Assembly: GCA_964356335.1 (NCBI GenBank)
Contig: CAYHHI010000045.1
Coordinates: 1-26,745 of the forward strand
Direction: 5' to 3'
DNA from: CAYHHI01 sp964356335
GTDB taxonomy: Bacteria > Arandabacterota > Arandabacteria > Arandabacterales > Arandabacteraceae
DNA length: 26,745 nt
In this document: one piece after another, positions 1-7,393 of the stretch
How positions within the stretch are numbered: position 1 is the stretch's first letter
How the letters are laid out: each line of letters opens with the position of its first letter
Program-made: the position numbers and the translations under genes
Notes under the pieces: generated by a model
What the model was told of the DNA's origin: nothing
Databases searched by the model: none
Seen by the model: only the letters and a program-made list of their open reading frames with translations

Positions 1-259
1 CGAAGAAGGTGTTTTCCTTGAGCTCGGTGATCGTGATCTTCCTCACCGCACCGTCCAGGCCTTCGATCACGGTCTTCATAAGATCATGGGTAAGAGGCCG
101 CTGGAACTTCTGGCCGGCCAGTTCCATGGCGATTGCCCTCGCCTCGGAGCGCCCTATCCAGATCGGCAGGACTCGCGTACCATTGACCTCCTGAAGCACC
201 ACAACAGGAGTGTCCGTCCTGCCATCAAGCGCCAGCCTCCACACCTTCATCTCAATCAC
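1..259 (-). CDS. Bifunctional nuclease family protein (DUF151/BFN), C-terminus cut by window edge
   Basis: About 86 N-terminal residues are present and the frame runs open off the left edge. The visible part has the DUF151 pattern: a short beta-rich start with conserved VWRLALDGRTDTPVVVLQ, then LPIWIGRSEARAIAMELAG and an LTHDLMKTVIEGL segment. Characterised BFN-domain proteins have been reported with DNase and RNase activity, but the role in most bacteria is unclear. I chose the GTG at 259 because GGAGG lies 8 nt upstream; the internal ATG at 250 is 17 nt from it. The gene is separated from the upstream foldase gene by 138 bp, the longest spacer in the window. The family call is firm; the function is only known in general terms. 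Confidence 0.85.
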   Translation of the reverse strand, partial: MIEMKVWRLALDGRTDTPVVVLQEVNGTRVLPIWIGRSEARAIAMELAGQKFQRPLTHDLMKTVIEGLDGAVRKITITELKENTFF

Positions 260-397
260 CGTTGTTGCCTCCACTGGTGCCCCGATAAATCCCACGACAG
301 GATCTCAGACGAATCACCCGGTACGCCGCCTCGCCGCGTAACCCTCGATCCTGCACCCGCCGAATTCGTCATTAAGCCGTCGCCGAGAGCCCTCCGG

Positions 398-1564
398 TCA
401 ATTCCCTTTGAGGTCGGGATGCTTCCCGGATCGCATGTTCTCCATCATCCACGTGGCATCATCGCTCAAGTCGGTGCTCGGGTACTGCTCCAGGAATTCC
501 TTGAACACCTTCTCCGCGCCGTCGTAATCCTTAAGCTCCTCAGCCATGGTGAAGCCGATCATGAACTTGGCCTCATACGCCCTTTCGTTCTTGGGGAACT
601 TCTGAACGAACTGCTTGTAATGCTCGATCTTGTCCGTGGGATTCGAAGCCTCACTCGCCATCTTGAAGAGCTCTTCCGGTGTCTTGGTCTCAGACGACAC
701 CGCCTCAGTCATGTATACTGCCTTGTACTTGGACTTCAGTTGACTAATGGTTTCGTCGCGCACAATCTTCCGCTTTGAGTACGTAAGCTTCGACACTATG
801 TCAGCCTTGGCTTCTGCCAGGCTCTTCGAGCTCTCAGGAGTCCGCTTCTCGGCAAGAATGATGTGGTATCCCTTCGGAGACTTCACCGGCTGGCTCAGTT
901 CTCCCTCTTTAAGCTGGAAGGCGGCCTCGGTGAATTCCGGCAGAGGCCCCAGGCCTCTGATATTCCCACCCCTCTGAATGGGTGTTGAGATGAGCCCGCC
1001 GTTCGATTTGGAGGCCGCATCAAGCGAGTACTTGGTAGCAAGGTCCGCGAACCTGGCGCCCCGCTCGAGCTCCTTGCGGATCTTCGCAGCCTCCTCCCTG
1101 GTCTTGACGAGGATATGCCGCGCAGTCACGCTCTCAGCAATGTTGAATTCACTCTTGTTGTTATTGTAATACTCCTCGACCTCTTTATCCGAGGGGGCAG
1201 CCTTAGCCTCCATCACTTTGTCGTAATACGTCCTCATCAGGATTTCGCGTTTGGTCCTTTCCATCTCCTTGTTGTACTCCTCGCCCCTATCCAGCCCCAG
1301 CGCGAGAGCATATCTATAGATCAGCTCTTCCTCGACAAGGCCATCCAGGAGCCGCTTCCTGCCATCGGGTGTGCTGAGCTGCTGCTTCATGTAAGGCGGC
1401 ATCTCCGCAAGTCTTGCCTGCATGTCATCTTCGGTGATCATTTTGTCTCCAACCTTGGCGAGACCCTCACCCTTCTTCTCCTTTGCGCAGCCCGAAAAAG
1501 CCAACGCCAATGCACAGAGAGCGATCAAAGCAAAGACGGCTAAAGCTACCCTCTTGGTTTTCAT
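398..1564 (-). CDS. Parvulin-type peptidyl-prolyl isomerase lipoprotein with C-terminal TPR-like region
   Basis: This is a periplasmic protein-folding catalyst of the SurA/PrsA type. Residues 1-25 form a signal peptide with a lipobox (LAFSGC), so Cys26 should be lipidated; Ala follows the Cys, which in E. coli would favour the outer membrane. A SurA_N-like helical region follows, then a parvulin domain at about residues 145-243 (ARHILVKT near its start, PKGYHIILAEKR at its end). The last ~85 residues look like tetratricopeptide helices (KIEHYKQFVQKFPKNERAYE and a second unit), as in YbgF-type proteins. The ATG at 1564 is 12 nt from GGAGG, while a TTG at 1567 is 9 nt from it, so either may be used. 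It follows the rpsF-ssb-rpsR-rplI operon by 58 bp. Confidence 0.88.
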   Translation of the reverse strand: MKTKRVALAVFALIALCALALAFSGCAKEKKGEGLAKVGDKMITEDDMQARLAEMPPYMKQQLSTPDGRKRLLDGLVEEELIYRYALALGLDRGEEYNKEMERTKREILMRTYYDKVMEAKAAPSDKEVEEYYNNNKSEFNIAESVTARHILVKTREEAAKIRKELERGARFADLATKYSLDAASKSNGGLISTPIQRGGNIRGLGPLPEFTEAAFQLKEGELSQPVKSPKGYHIILAEKRTPESSKSLAEAKADIVSKLTYSKRKIVRDETISQLKSKYKAVYMTEAVSSETKTPEELFKMASEASNPTDKIEHYKQFVQKFPKNERAYEAKFMIGFTMAEELKDYDGAEKVFKEFLEQYPSTDLSDDATWMMENMRSGKHPDLKGN

Positions 1565-1622
1565 CAAAGACCAGACCCTCCTTCCATCGGACCGCCCGCG
1601 AGCTCAAGAGTCAATCGTTCCA

Positions 1623-2072
1623 TCAACTTGGCTTCTTGACGACCCAGACCTTGACCTTTGCCTCAACGTCGGTGTGAAGTCTCACTGAAATTGTGTAGAC
1701 CCCGAGGGCCTTCAGAGGTTCCTCGATCATGACCTTTCTCTTGTCGATGTCAAAGCCCTGGGCCTTCAACAACTCGGCGATGTCAGCGCTTGTGACTGCG
1801 CCGAAAACCCGATCGTCCTCACCGGCCTGCACTTCCGCCGTACAAGAGACCTTGTTAAGGGCTTTGGCAAGCTCCTCAGCCTCTCTGTGGATCTTGAGTT
1901 CCCTCACAGCCCTCATCCGTTCGGCTTCCTGCATCATCTTGAAGCCCCTGGAAGTAGCCGGAAGGGCAAGCTTCCTCGGAAGCAGAAAGTTCCTGGCAAA
2001 GCCGTCTTTGACAACGAGCCTTTCGCCTCTCTTACCCAGATTCTGAACATCTTCAAGCAATACGAGTTCCAT
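1623..2072 (-). CDS. rplI: 50S ribosomal protein L9
   Basis: L9 binds 23S rRNA domain V through its N-terminal domain and is linked by a long helix to a C-terminal domain. The 149 residues match the normal family length. The N-terminus MELVLLEDVQNLGKRGERL and the GFARNFLLPRKLA segment (residues ~25-37) are the L9 signature. The central helix spans about residues 40-75 and the C-terminal domain ends in a VRLHTDVEAKVKVWVV stretch. The ATG at 2072 is preceded by GGAGG with a 6-nt spacer. It is the last gene of the standard S6-SSB-S18-L9 cluster, 13 bp after rpsR. Confidence 0.98.
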   Translation of the reverse strand: MELVLLEDVQNLGKRGERLVVKDGFARNFLLPRKLALPATSRGFKMMQEAERMRAVRELKIHREAEELAKALNKVSCTAEVQAGEDDRVFGAVTSADIAELLKAQGFDIDKRKVMIEEPLKALGVYTISVRLHTDVEAKVKVWVVKKPS

Positions 2073-2085
2073 CAGGCGCCTCCCC

Positions 2086-2319
2086 CTACCTAAACTGCTC
2101 TGAGGTGAAAGGAATTATTCCTGCGTGCCTGGCCCGTTTGATCGCCCTTGTGAGCTGCCGCTGGTGCTTTGCACAAGTCCCGGATATTCTCCTCGGCACT
2201 ATCTTGCCGCGGTCCGTGATGAAGCGCGAGAGCCTCCGGTCATCCTTGTAGTCGATCATGTCTTCGTGGTTAACGCAGAACCGGCACACCTTCCTACGTC
2301 GTCTTTCTTCCCTCGGCAT
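2086..2319 (-). CDS. rpsR: 30S ribosomal protein S18
   Basis: S18 sits on the 30S platform, where it pairs with S6. The 77-residue length is normal. The sequence has the basic N-terminus, KVCRFC (Cys12 and Cys15), IDYKD, GKIVPRRISGTCAKHQR and AIKRARHAG, all standard for S18. The extra cysteine pair marks the putative zinc-binding (C+) form of the protein. GGAGG with a 6-nt spacer precedes the ATG at 2319. It lies 25 bp after ssb and 13 bp before rplI in one operon. Confidence 0.98.
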   Translation of the reverse strand: MPREERRRRKVCRFCVNHEDMIDYKDDRRLSRFITDRGKIVPRRISGTCAKHQRQLTRAIKRARHAGIIPFTSEQFR

Positions 2320-2344
2320 CTATTACCTCCAGTAGACTCGGCCG

Positions 2345-2782
2345 CTAGAACGGAACCTCCTCATCAGCAGCAGCAGCGGCTGCGGTTCCGCCTTCCTCGG
2401 CTTCAACGAATTCTTCCTCCGTCACTTCCGGCTTGGCTATTCGATCAAGGAATTGGATTCGCTCAGCCCTGACCTCCAACATGCTGCGCTTCTGGCCGTC
2501 TTCCGTCTGCCAGCTCCTGCTGTGGAGCCTCCCCTCAACGAACGCCGCGCTGCCCTTCTTCAGGTATTCACTAGCAAGCACGGCCAGCTTGCCCCAGGCA
2601 ACCACGTTGATAAAGGCGACGATCTCTTTCCACTCGCCGTCCTGGGCCTTGTATCTTCTGCTTGAAGCCAACGAGAATGATGAAACAGACGCCCCATTCG
2701 GGGTGTACCGCAATTCCGGATCCCTGGTCAATCTACCGGTCAATAGCACTTTGTTGACTGCAGCTAGTCTTACGTCCGCCAT
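2345..2782 (-). CDS. ssb: Single-stranded DNA-binding protein
   Basis: SSB coats single-stranded DNA in replication and repair and recruits partners through its acidic tip. The OB fold covers about residues 1-105 (NKVLLTGRLTRDPELRYTPN, INVVAWGKLA, KKGSAAFVEGRL). The short tail is Glu- and Ala-rich, with a run of alanines encoded by a GCA/GCC microsatellite, and it ends in DEEVPF, the usual protein-interaction tip. At 145 residues it is on the short side, because the linker is brief. The ATG at 2782 has a run of G with a 6-nt spacer; an in-frame TTG six bases upstream is not needed. It lies between rpsF and rpsR as in most bacteria. Confidence 0.97.
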   Translation of the reverse strand: MADVRLAAVNKVLLTGRLTRDPELRYTPNGASVSSFSLASSRRYKAQDGEWKEIVAFINVVAWGKLAVLASEYLKKGSAAFVEGRLHSRSWQTEDGQKRSMLEVRAERIQFLDRIAKPEVTEEEFVEAEEGGTAAAAAADEEVPF

Positions 2783-2832
2783 CTTCAACCCCCCTGTCCA
2801 CTGTGACGCCTACGCCAACCTACTCTCCCCAC

Positions 2833-3162
2833 CTACTCACGAGCTTCCTTCTGTTCCTCGGGAAGCACGGCCTTCTTTGGGACCACCACGACCACGATGT
2901 GTCTCAGGATTTTCTCGTTAAGCCTGTAAGCCCTCTCCATCTCCTTGATGGCGGTCGGCTCTGACCTGAAGACGATCAAGGTGTAGTACCCCTCTGTCTT
3001 GCCTTTGATTTCATAGGCAAGCCTTTTCCTGATTGGAGGTTCGGCGCTTGTGACTTCGCCACCCAGGCTCGAGATGAGATTCCTGACCTTGTCAACTTCC
3101 TCCTTGACCTGGTTCTCATCAAGAGTAGGATCCAGGATGAAAACTGTTTCATATTCCCGCAT
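2833..3162 (-). CDS. rpsF: 30S ribosomal protein S6
   Basis: S6 forms a heterodimer with S18 on the 30S platform. The sequence starts MREYETVFILDP and has IRKRLAYEIKGKTEGYYTL and the RHIVV strand, all typical, with a normal length of 109 residues. It starts at the ATG at 3162, behind a GGGGGG run. Only 12 bp separate it from ychF, so the leader RNA that carries an S6:S18 autoregulatory site in many bacteria cannot sit in this spacer. Fifty bases separate it from ssb; that spacer holds a short direct repeat (GAGTAGGT twice on the minus strand). Confidence 0.98.
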   Translation of the reverse strand: MREYETVFILDPTLDENQVKEEVDKVRNLISSLGGEVTSAEPPIRKRLAYEIKGKTEGYYTLIVFRSEPTAIKEMERAYRLNEKILRHIVVVVVPKKAVLPEEQKEARE

Positions 3163-3174
3163 TCTATCCCCCCT

Positions 3175-4269
3175 TTACTTTCCGAATTTGATCAACACTA
3201 TGTCCCCATCCCTCACCTTATAATTCTTACCTTCGGTTCGCACAAGTCCTTTCTCTCTTGCGGGGGCCATGCCGCCGCAGGCCTTGAATTCCTCAAGCGA
3301 GATCACCTCGGCACAGACAAACTTGTCATACATATCGGTATGGATCTTCCCTGCTGCATCTCTCATGCCGGTCCCTCGCTTCACTGTCCAGCCTCGGGTT
3401 TCGTCACCCTTAAGCGTAAAGAATGTTACCACTTGGAGAAGGCCATAGCAAGCTCTTACGAATCTCTGGATGGCACTCTCGCGAAGCCCCATCTCTTTGA
3501 GGAGGGCTGCCCCTTCCTCTGGTGGGAGCTCGCCTATCTCAGCTTCGAGCTTGGCGCAGATCGGAATCACGACCGTGTTCCGCTCCCTTGCAAGCCCTTC
3601 GATGATGCCGAGGAGCCTCTGGGTGGCCTCCGAGGCCAGGTCCTCATCTACGTTGGCACAGAATAGCACGGGTTTGGAGGAGAGAAGCTTCAAGTCCTTG
3701 AACACGCCTTCGATTTCATGATCGATGGTGTCCACCGCCTCAAACCGCTTGCCCTCGTCCAGCATAACCCGCAGGGCAGTCAGGAACGTCATCTCCTTCC
3801 TCGCGTGCTCGTCGCCGCTCTTGGCGAGATTCGTGATCTTGGCAATTCGTCGGTCCACGATTTCTATATCCGAAAGGAAGAGTTCAGCCTCGATGATCTC
3901 AAGGTCCCGCTTGGGATCTATCTCGCCTTCCACGTGGACGACGCTCGTGTCCTCGAAGCACCTCACGGTGTGCGCAATGGCATCCACGTTCCGGATATGG
4001 GAGAGGAACAGGTTGCCGAGACCTTCGCCCTTGTGTGCACCTTTGGCAAGCCCGGCGATGTCGACAAACTTAAGGAGAGGATGAGAAAGCTTCTTCGGCT
4101 TTACGATCTCGGCGAGGATCTCAAGCCGTTCGTCCTTCACTTCAACCACGGCGATGTTCGGTTCGATCGTGCAGTAGGGATAGTTGCTGGCAGGGGCCTG
4201 GGCCTTGGCAAGGGCATTGAAGAGAGTGGATTTGCCTACGTTGGGCAGCCCAATGATCCCGATTTCCAT
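3175..4269 (-). CDS. ychF: Ribosome-binding ATPase/GTPase YchF (OLA1 family)
   Basis: YchF is a universally conserved Obg-related P-loop NTPase that binds ribosomes and hydrolyses ATP in preference to GTP. The G1 loop is GLPNVGKSTLFNAL (residues ~6-19), G3 is DIAGLAKGAHKGEGLGN (~69-85), and the G4 position reads NVDE, the non-canonical motif tied to ATP preference. An antiparallel coiled coil follows, and the C-terminus is a TGS domain (GWTVKRGTGMRDAAG, then FVCAEVISLEEF). The 364-residue length is normal. It follows pth by 6 bp, and its Shine-Dalgarno (GAGGTG) lies inside the end of pth, so the two are probably coupled. Confidence 0.97.
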   Translation of the reverse strand: MEIGIIGLPNVGKSTLFNALAKAQAPASNYPYCTIEPNIAVVEVKDERLEILAEIVKPKKLSHPLLKFVDIAGLAKGAHKGEGLGNLFLSHIRNVDAIAHTVRCFEDTSVVHVEGEIDPKRDLEIIEAELFLSDIEIVDRRIAKITNLAKSGDEHARKEMTFLTALRVMLDEGKRFEAVDTIDHEIEGVFKDLKLLSSKPVLFCANVDEDLASEATQRLLGIIEGLARERNTVVIPICAKLEAEIGELPPEEGAALLKEMGLRESAIQRFVRACYGLLQVVTFFTLKGDETRGWTVKRGTGMRDAAGKIHTDMYDKFVCAEVISLEEFKACGGMAPAREKGLVRTEGKNYKVRDGDIVLIKFGK

Positions 4270-4275
4270 TACGCG

Positions 4276-4902
4276 CTACACCTCGCCATCACTATTCCTC
4301 TCCCCCTGGGAGAGGGTGGGGTGATGGTCCCCAGGTTTTTCATCACCCCTCTGGTTATAGATGTTCATGGCTTTGTCGATGCCCTCGGCCGCAACGGCAA
4401 GAACCGCCTCGCAAGCGACGGCCCGAAGCCTCTCGACCGCAACCTCTTCCTCAGGTTCAAACCGCGACAGCACAAAGTCAGCTGCATCACAAGCCTCAGG
4501 CAGAGGCCCGGTGCCCATCCGCAGCCTCCCAAAGGCCTCGGAGCCGAGCTCATATATGATGGATGCCAGTCCGTTGTGCCCACCATCGCTACCCTGCTTC
4601 CTTAGCCTTATTGTTCCCAAGGGGAGACTAAAATCATCGCAGACAACGAGCAGGTCTTCACTTGACGCGCTGAAGTGCTCAAGCACCCGGGCCGCGGCAC
4701 GTCCGCTCGTGTTGACGTAGGTTGTTGGGACTACGAGAACGAGATTGCTTGAGGGTACTTCGGCAAAGGAGTAATCACCGTGGCCAGGGGAGGTGCGGAG
4801 GCGCATCTTCTCGATGAGCGAACCCACCACCTTCTTGCCGACGTTGTGCCTTGTTCTTTCGTATTGATCCCCGGGATTCCCAAGCCCCAACGCAACAAGC
4901 AC
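4276..4902 (-). CDS. pth: Peptidyl-tRNA hydrolase with repeat-derived C-terminal extension
   Basis: Pth releases peptides from peptidyl-tRNA that has dropped off ribosomes. The N-terminal GLGNPGDQYERTRHNVG holds the catalytic His19, and LPLGTIRLRKQGSDGGHNG is the second signature. The family normally ends near the AMNIYNQ segment, here about residues 179-185. About 22 more residues follow (including HHPTLSQGER), encoded by a REP-like palindromic element. The start is GTG at 4902, with GGAG 9 nt upstream. The gene lies 15 bp after rplY and 6 bp before ychF, a common bacterial order. The core enzyme looks intact. Confidence 0.96.
   Translation of the reverse strand: MLVALGLGNPGDQYERTRHNVGKKVVGSLIEKMRLRTSPGHGDYSFAEVPSSNLVLVVPTTYVNTSGRAAARVLEHFSASSEDLLVVCDDFSLPLGTIRLRKQGSDGGHNGLASIIYELGSEAFGRLRMGTGPLPEACDAADFVLSRFEPEEEVAVERLRAVACEAVLAVAAEGIDKAMNIYNQRGDEKPGDHHPTLSQGERNSDGEV
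4297..4349. repeat. REP-like double palindrome within the 3' end of pth
   Basis: Two dyads lie side by side. CCTCTCCC (4297-4304) and GGGAGAGG (4308-4315) form a perfect 8-bp stem with a 3-nt loop. GGGGTGATG (4318-4326) and CATCACCCC (4341-4349) form a perfect 9-bp stem with a 14-nt loop. The minus-strand string around CATCACCCC-ACCCTCTCCC resembles dispersed intergenic repeats seen in many bacterial genomes. Here the element is translated as the extra C-terminus of Pth. A related degenerate copy lies at 13067-13100 in the opposite orientation. Confidence 0.75.
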
Positions 4903-4917
4903 ACCCTATTTCTCCGA

Positions 4918-5649
4918 CTATCTATCCGATCTGCCCTTGCCCCTCGGCTTCTCTTCCTTCTTGGGCTCCTCTTCTTTCCTTTCGGCCTTCTCCGCGCCCT
5001 CTTCCTTCTTCTCGGCGCCCTCCTCGCCTTCGACGGGCGCCCCTTCCACGGCCTCGGCAGGAACCTCAACCTTGACTTCCTCGATCACGGTCGGAGCAAC
5101 GATCGTCACGACCGATGAATCAGGGTCAGTCACCAGCTTCACACCTTCGATCGCGAGATGCTTGACCTGGAGCGAATCGCCGATGTCGAGCTCGGAAACA
5201 TCCACGGTCACCTGATCCGGTATGCTCGTAGGGAGACACTGGACTTCGACCTCTCTCAAGAGGTGCTCAAGAATACCACCGTGAGACTTGACACCCACCG
5301 ACTCGCCCACGACCATGATGGGGACCTTCACGACGATTTCCTTGGTCATCGAGATGTGTTGAAAATCGACGTGGATGATGTCGCGTCTTACGGGATGGTA
5401 TTGTACTTCCCTTATTATGGCCTTACATACCCCGCGGTCGGCGCCTTCGATTGCAAGATCAAGGATCACGTTACCGCGCGCCTTCGTGCGTATCACCGGG
5501 TAAAATTCTTTTGAGTTCACGGCGATCGCGAGCGGCTCCGCGCCCTCACCGTAGAGAACCGCAGGGATCATTCCGGCCCCCCGCACCTTTTTCGCGCTCT
5601 CCTTACCCACTCCCTCTCTGACTTTCACTTTGAGTTCTACAGTCGCCAT
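4918..5649 (-). CDS. rplY: 50S ribosomal protein L25 (CTC/TL5 type)
   Basis: This is the long, general-stress (CTC/TL5) form of L25, which binds 5S rRNA. Residues 1-95 are the 5S-binding beta barrel (VELKVKVREGVGKESAKKVR, GMIPAVLYG). Residues ~100-190 are the TL5 C-terminal domain (VVKVPIMVVGESVGVKSHGG, HLLREVEVQCLP). The last ~45 residues are a charged Glu/Lys-rich tail ending GKGRSDR, variable in this family. I chose the ATG at 5649 with AGGTGG just upstream; the GTG three codons earlier lies within that Shine-Dalgarno. It sits 15 bp after prs and 15 bp before pth. Confidence 0.96.
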   Translation of the reverse strand: MATVELKVKVREGVGKESAKKVRGAGMIPAVLYGEGAEPLAIAVNSKEFYPVIRTKARGNVILDLAIEGADRGVCKAIIREVQYHPVRRDIIHVDFQHISMTKEIVVKVPIMVVGESVGVKSHGGILEHLLREVEVQCLPTSIPDQVTVDVSELDIGDSLQVKHLAIEGVKLVTDPDSSVVTIVAPTVIEEVKVEVPAEAVEGAPVEGEEGAEKKEEGAEKAERKEEEPKKEEKPRGKGRSDR

Positions 5650-5664
5650 ATTACCCACCTGACC

Positions 5665-6588
5665 TCAGATGAAAAGTGAACTAACTGACTCCCCGAGGTG
5701 AATTCTTCGTATGGCTTCACCAAGAAGGCCAGCAACCGAAAGCACCCTGAGATTCTCCGTCGGCATCTTGTTGTCCAGCGGAATCGTGTCAGTGACCACG
5801 ATTTCCTTTATGGGTGACTTGCGTAATCTCGTAAGCGCATCTCCGGAAAACACCCCGTGAGTGCATCCGACATATATGTCCTTTGCTCCTCGCTTCGCGA
5901 GTTCTGCCGCCGCCTGCACAATAGTTCCACCGGTATCTATGAGATCGTCAATAATGATCACATTTCTGTCCTTGACTTCACCGATCACGGAGAGCACCTC
6001 ACTTACGTTCGGGAGGGGCCGCCGCTTGTCAATGAGCGCAAATGGCGCCTCAAGCCTCTTGGCGAATGCTCTCACCATTCTGGCACTGCCTATATCGGGC
6101 CCCACGACCGTCAAGTCGCTGAGGCCGAGGCTTTTAAAGTAATCAATCAGTGCTGGAGATGCAAACAGATGGTCAAGGGGGATATCAAAAAAGCCCTGTA
6201 TCTGGCCCGCGTGGAGGTCCATCGCCAGAATCCTGTTTGCGCCTGCCACGGTTATGAGATTGGCGACCAGCTTAGCCGTGATCGCCACCCGTGGCTGATC
6301 CTTCCTGTCCTGCCTTGCATATCCGTAGTATGGTAAGACCGCCGTGATTCTCGAGGCCGATGCCCTCGCTGCGGCATCGATCATGATCAGCAGTTCAAAA
6401 AGGTTCTCTGCGGGTGGAAAAGTCGGCTGTACAATGAAAACATCGACGCCCCTTATGTTCTCGTTGAACTTCACGAATATCTCCCCGTCGGAGAATTGCC
6501 TGATCTCACTGTCACCGAGCTCGGTCCCCAAATACTCAGCAATTCTCTCTGCAAGAGGCCTATTTGCTCTACCGGCAAATATCTTCAT
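5665..6588 (-). CDS. prs: Ribose-phosphate pyrophosphokinase
   Basis: Prs makes PRPP from ribose 5-phosphate and ATP, for nucleotide, His and Trp synthesis. The 307-residue protein starts MKIFAGRANRPLAERIA. It has FSDGEIFVKFNENIRG, the ATP-binding PYYGYARQDRKDQPR (residues ~101-115), MDLHAGQIQGFFDIPLDH with the metal-binding Asp and His, and the PRPP loop IIIDDLIDTGGT near residue 215. Its product is a substrate for phosphoribosyltransferases, possibly including the UbiA-family enzyme at 8368-9261. The tRNA-Gln gene lies 43 bp upstream. The ispE-spoVG-tRNA-Gln-prs-rplY-pth order is common in bacteria. Confidence 0.97.
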   Translation of the reverse strand: MKIFAGRANRPLAERIAEYLGTELGDSEIRQFSDGEIFVKFNENIRGVDVFIVQPTFPPAENLFELLIMIDAAARASASRITAVLPYYGYARQDRKDQPRVAITAKLVANLITVAGANRILAMDLHAGQIQGFFDIPLDHLFASPALIDYFKSLGLSDLTVVGPDIGSARMVRAFAKRLEAPFALIDKRRPLPNVSEVLSVIGEVKDRNVIIIDDLIDTGGTIVQAAAELAKRGAKDIYVGCTHGVFSGDALTRLRKSPIKEIVVTDTIPLDNKMPTENLRVLSVAGLLGEAIRRIHLGESVSSLFI

Positions 6589-6631
6589 TTCCGCTCTTCC
6601 CTTTCTTGTCGAGATGAGCCCCGGGGCTTCT

Positions 6632-6705
6632 TGGCTGGGGCGGGAGGATTCGAACCTCCGATGCAGGGTCCAAAGCCCTGTGTCTTACCGCTTGACGACG
6701 CCCCA
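6632..6705 (-). tRNA. tRNA-Gln (anticodon TTG)
   Basis: The minus strand folds as a 74-nt cloverleaf. The acceptor stem TGGGGCG pairs fully with CGCCCCA, the discriminator is G and CCA is encoded. The D arm has a 3-bp stem (GTC/GAC). The anticodon stem CAGGG/CCCTG closes the loop CTTTGGA, giving anticodon TTG, which reads CAA and probably CAG. The T arm is GGAGG-TTCGAAT-CCTCC. It lies 28 bp after spoVG and 43 bp before prs, a position conserved in several bacterial groups. Confidence 0.97.
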
Positions 6706-6733
6706 AGGCAGTCTTCTACTCGACCGTATCGTT

Positions 6734-7324
6734 TCAATTTCCCTCCACAGGTTGTTCTGAGGCCTGATTCGAGACCTTCTTGAACTCCTGAAATATGATC
6801 TCCTCAATCATCTGCCTTGTTTCGGGCTTTGTTGGAAAGGCCAGGTCCCTGATCTTCCCACTTTTCCTTTTCACGTTGGGCATCTGAACGAAGCTCTTCC
6901 GCTTGCCTGCAATTATCTTGATTCCCGTTACGGCAAGGCAATCATCGATCACCACGGAGGCAAAGCCTCTGAGTTTTATTCCCTCATAGCACCTGACGCG
7001 GACGTTGGTGATGACAAAATCCGCACACTCGCTGCCGAGGAAACAGGAAGGAGGCTCGCTGGTCGGCAATCCGGCAAGCCTGCGCTCATATTCCTTCACT
7101 ATCAGGTCTTCGAGCACGTCCCGCGCCGTTTTGCTGATTGGGTGAAAGACCTCGAAGATCTCGCCCGTCTTGGACTGCCTGATCGGCATAGCCACATACC
7201 TTCGCTTTTGCCCCTCAACCAAACGCATCGCCCGCAAAACGAAGCAGTCGCACAGCGTGATACTGGCGACAGCCAGCAAGCGGTCCTTCTCAACCGGCGT
7301 GACTCTCACTGACGTTACGACCAT
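6734..7324 (-). CDS. Tandem double-domain SpoVG family protein
   Basis: SpoVG is a small nucleic-acid-binding regulator of about 85-100 residues; this protein has 196 and contains two SpoVG domains. Domain 1 spans residues ~3-82 (VTSVRVTPVEKDRLLAVASI, RYVAMPIRQSKTGEIFEVFHP, LIVKEYERR). Domain 2 spans ~104-183 (ITNVRVRCYEGIKLRGFASV, SFVQMPNVKRKSGKIRDLAF, IIFQEFKKV). A ~20-residue linker contains two cysteines. GGGAGG with a 5-nt spacer precedes the ATG at 7324. The gene sits between ispE and tRNA-Gln/prs, the usual place of single-domain spoVG. I recognise the family; the role of the duplication is unknown. Confidence 0.88.
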   Translation of the reverse strand: MVVTSVRVTPVEKDRLLAVASITLCDCFVLRAMRLVEGQKRRYVAMPIRQSKTGEIFEVFHPISKTARDVLEDLIVKEYERRLAGLPTSEPPSCFLGSECADFVITNVRVRCYEGIKLRGFASVVIDDCLAVTGIKIIAGKRKSFVQMPNVKRKSGKIRDLAFPTKPETRQMIEEIIFQEFKKVSNQASEQPVEGN

Positions 7325-7355
7325 AGTACCCTCCCGACATATGCCGCGCCAAGCG

Positions 7356-7380
7356 AGAGCGCAGAAGCTCGCCGCGCTCT
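7356..7380. other. Inverted repeat in the ispE-spoVG spacer
   Basis: AGAGCGC (7356-7362) and GCGCTCT (7374-7380) make a perfect 7-bp stem with an 11-nt loop. The hairpin lies in the 69-bp spacer between ispE and the double SpoVG gene, about 30 nt upstream of its ATG. No run of T follows on the minus strand, so it does not look like an intrinsic terminator. It could be an mRNA-processing or stability element, or chance in GC-rich DNA. Confidence 0.3.
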
Positions 7381-7393
7381 TAGCAGCAACACC

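Noticed and set aside
256..372. A 38-codon minus-strand ORF in the ppi-BFN spacer whose TGA overlaps the BFN GTG (GTGA)
   Set aside because: No Shine-Dalgarno at its ATG (372) and the translation resembles no known small protein. In GC-rich DNA such a frame is expected by chance.
86..778. A 230-codon open frame on the plus strand opposite the BFN and foldase genes
   Set aside because: It lies antisense to two well-supported genes. High GC opens long antisense frames, and the translation has no recognisable motif.
2360..2390. CAG/GCA triplet run in ssb as a phase-variable tract
   Set aside because: It is a short trinucleotide run coding for alanines in the flexible linker; slippage would not shift the frame.
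3718..4605. A 295-codon open frame on the plus strand opposite ychF and pth
   Set aside because: It is the antisense shadow of two universal genes with clear motifs on the minus strand.
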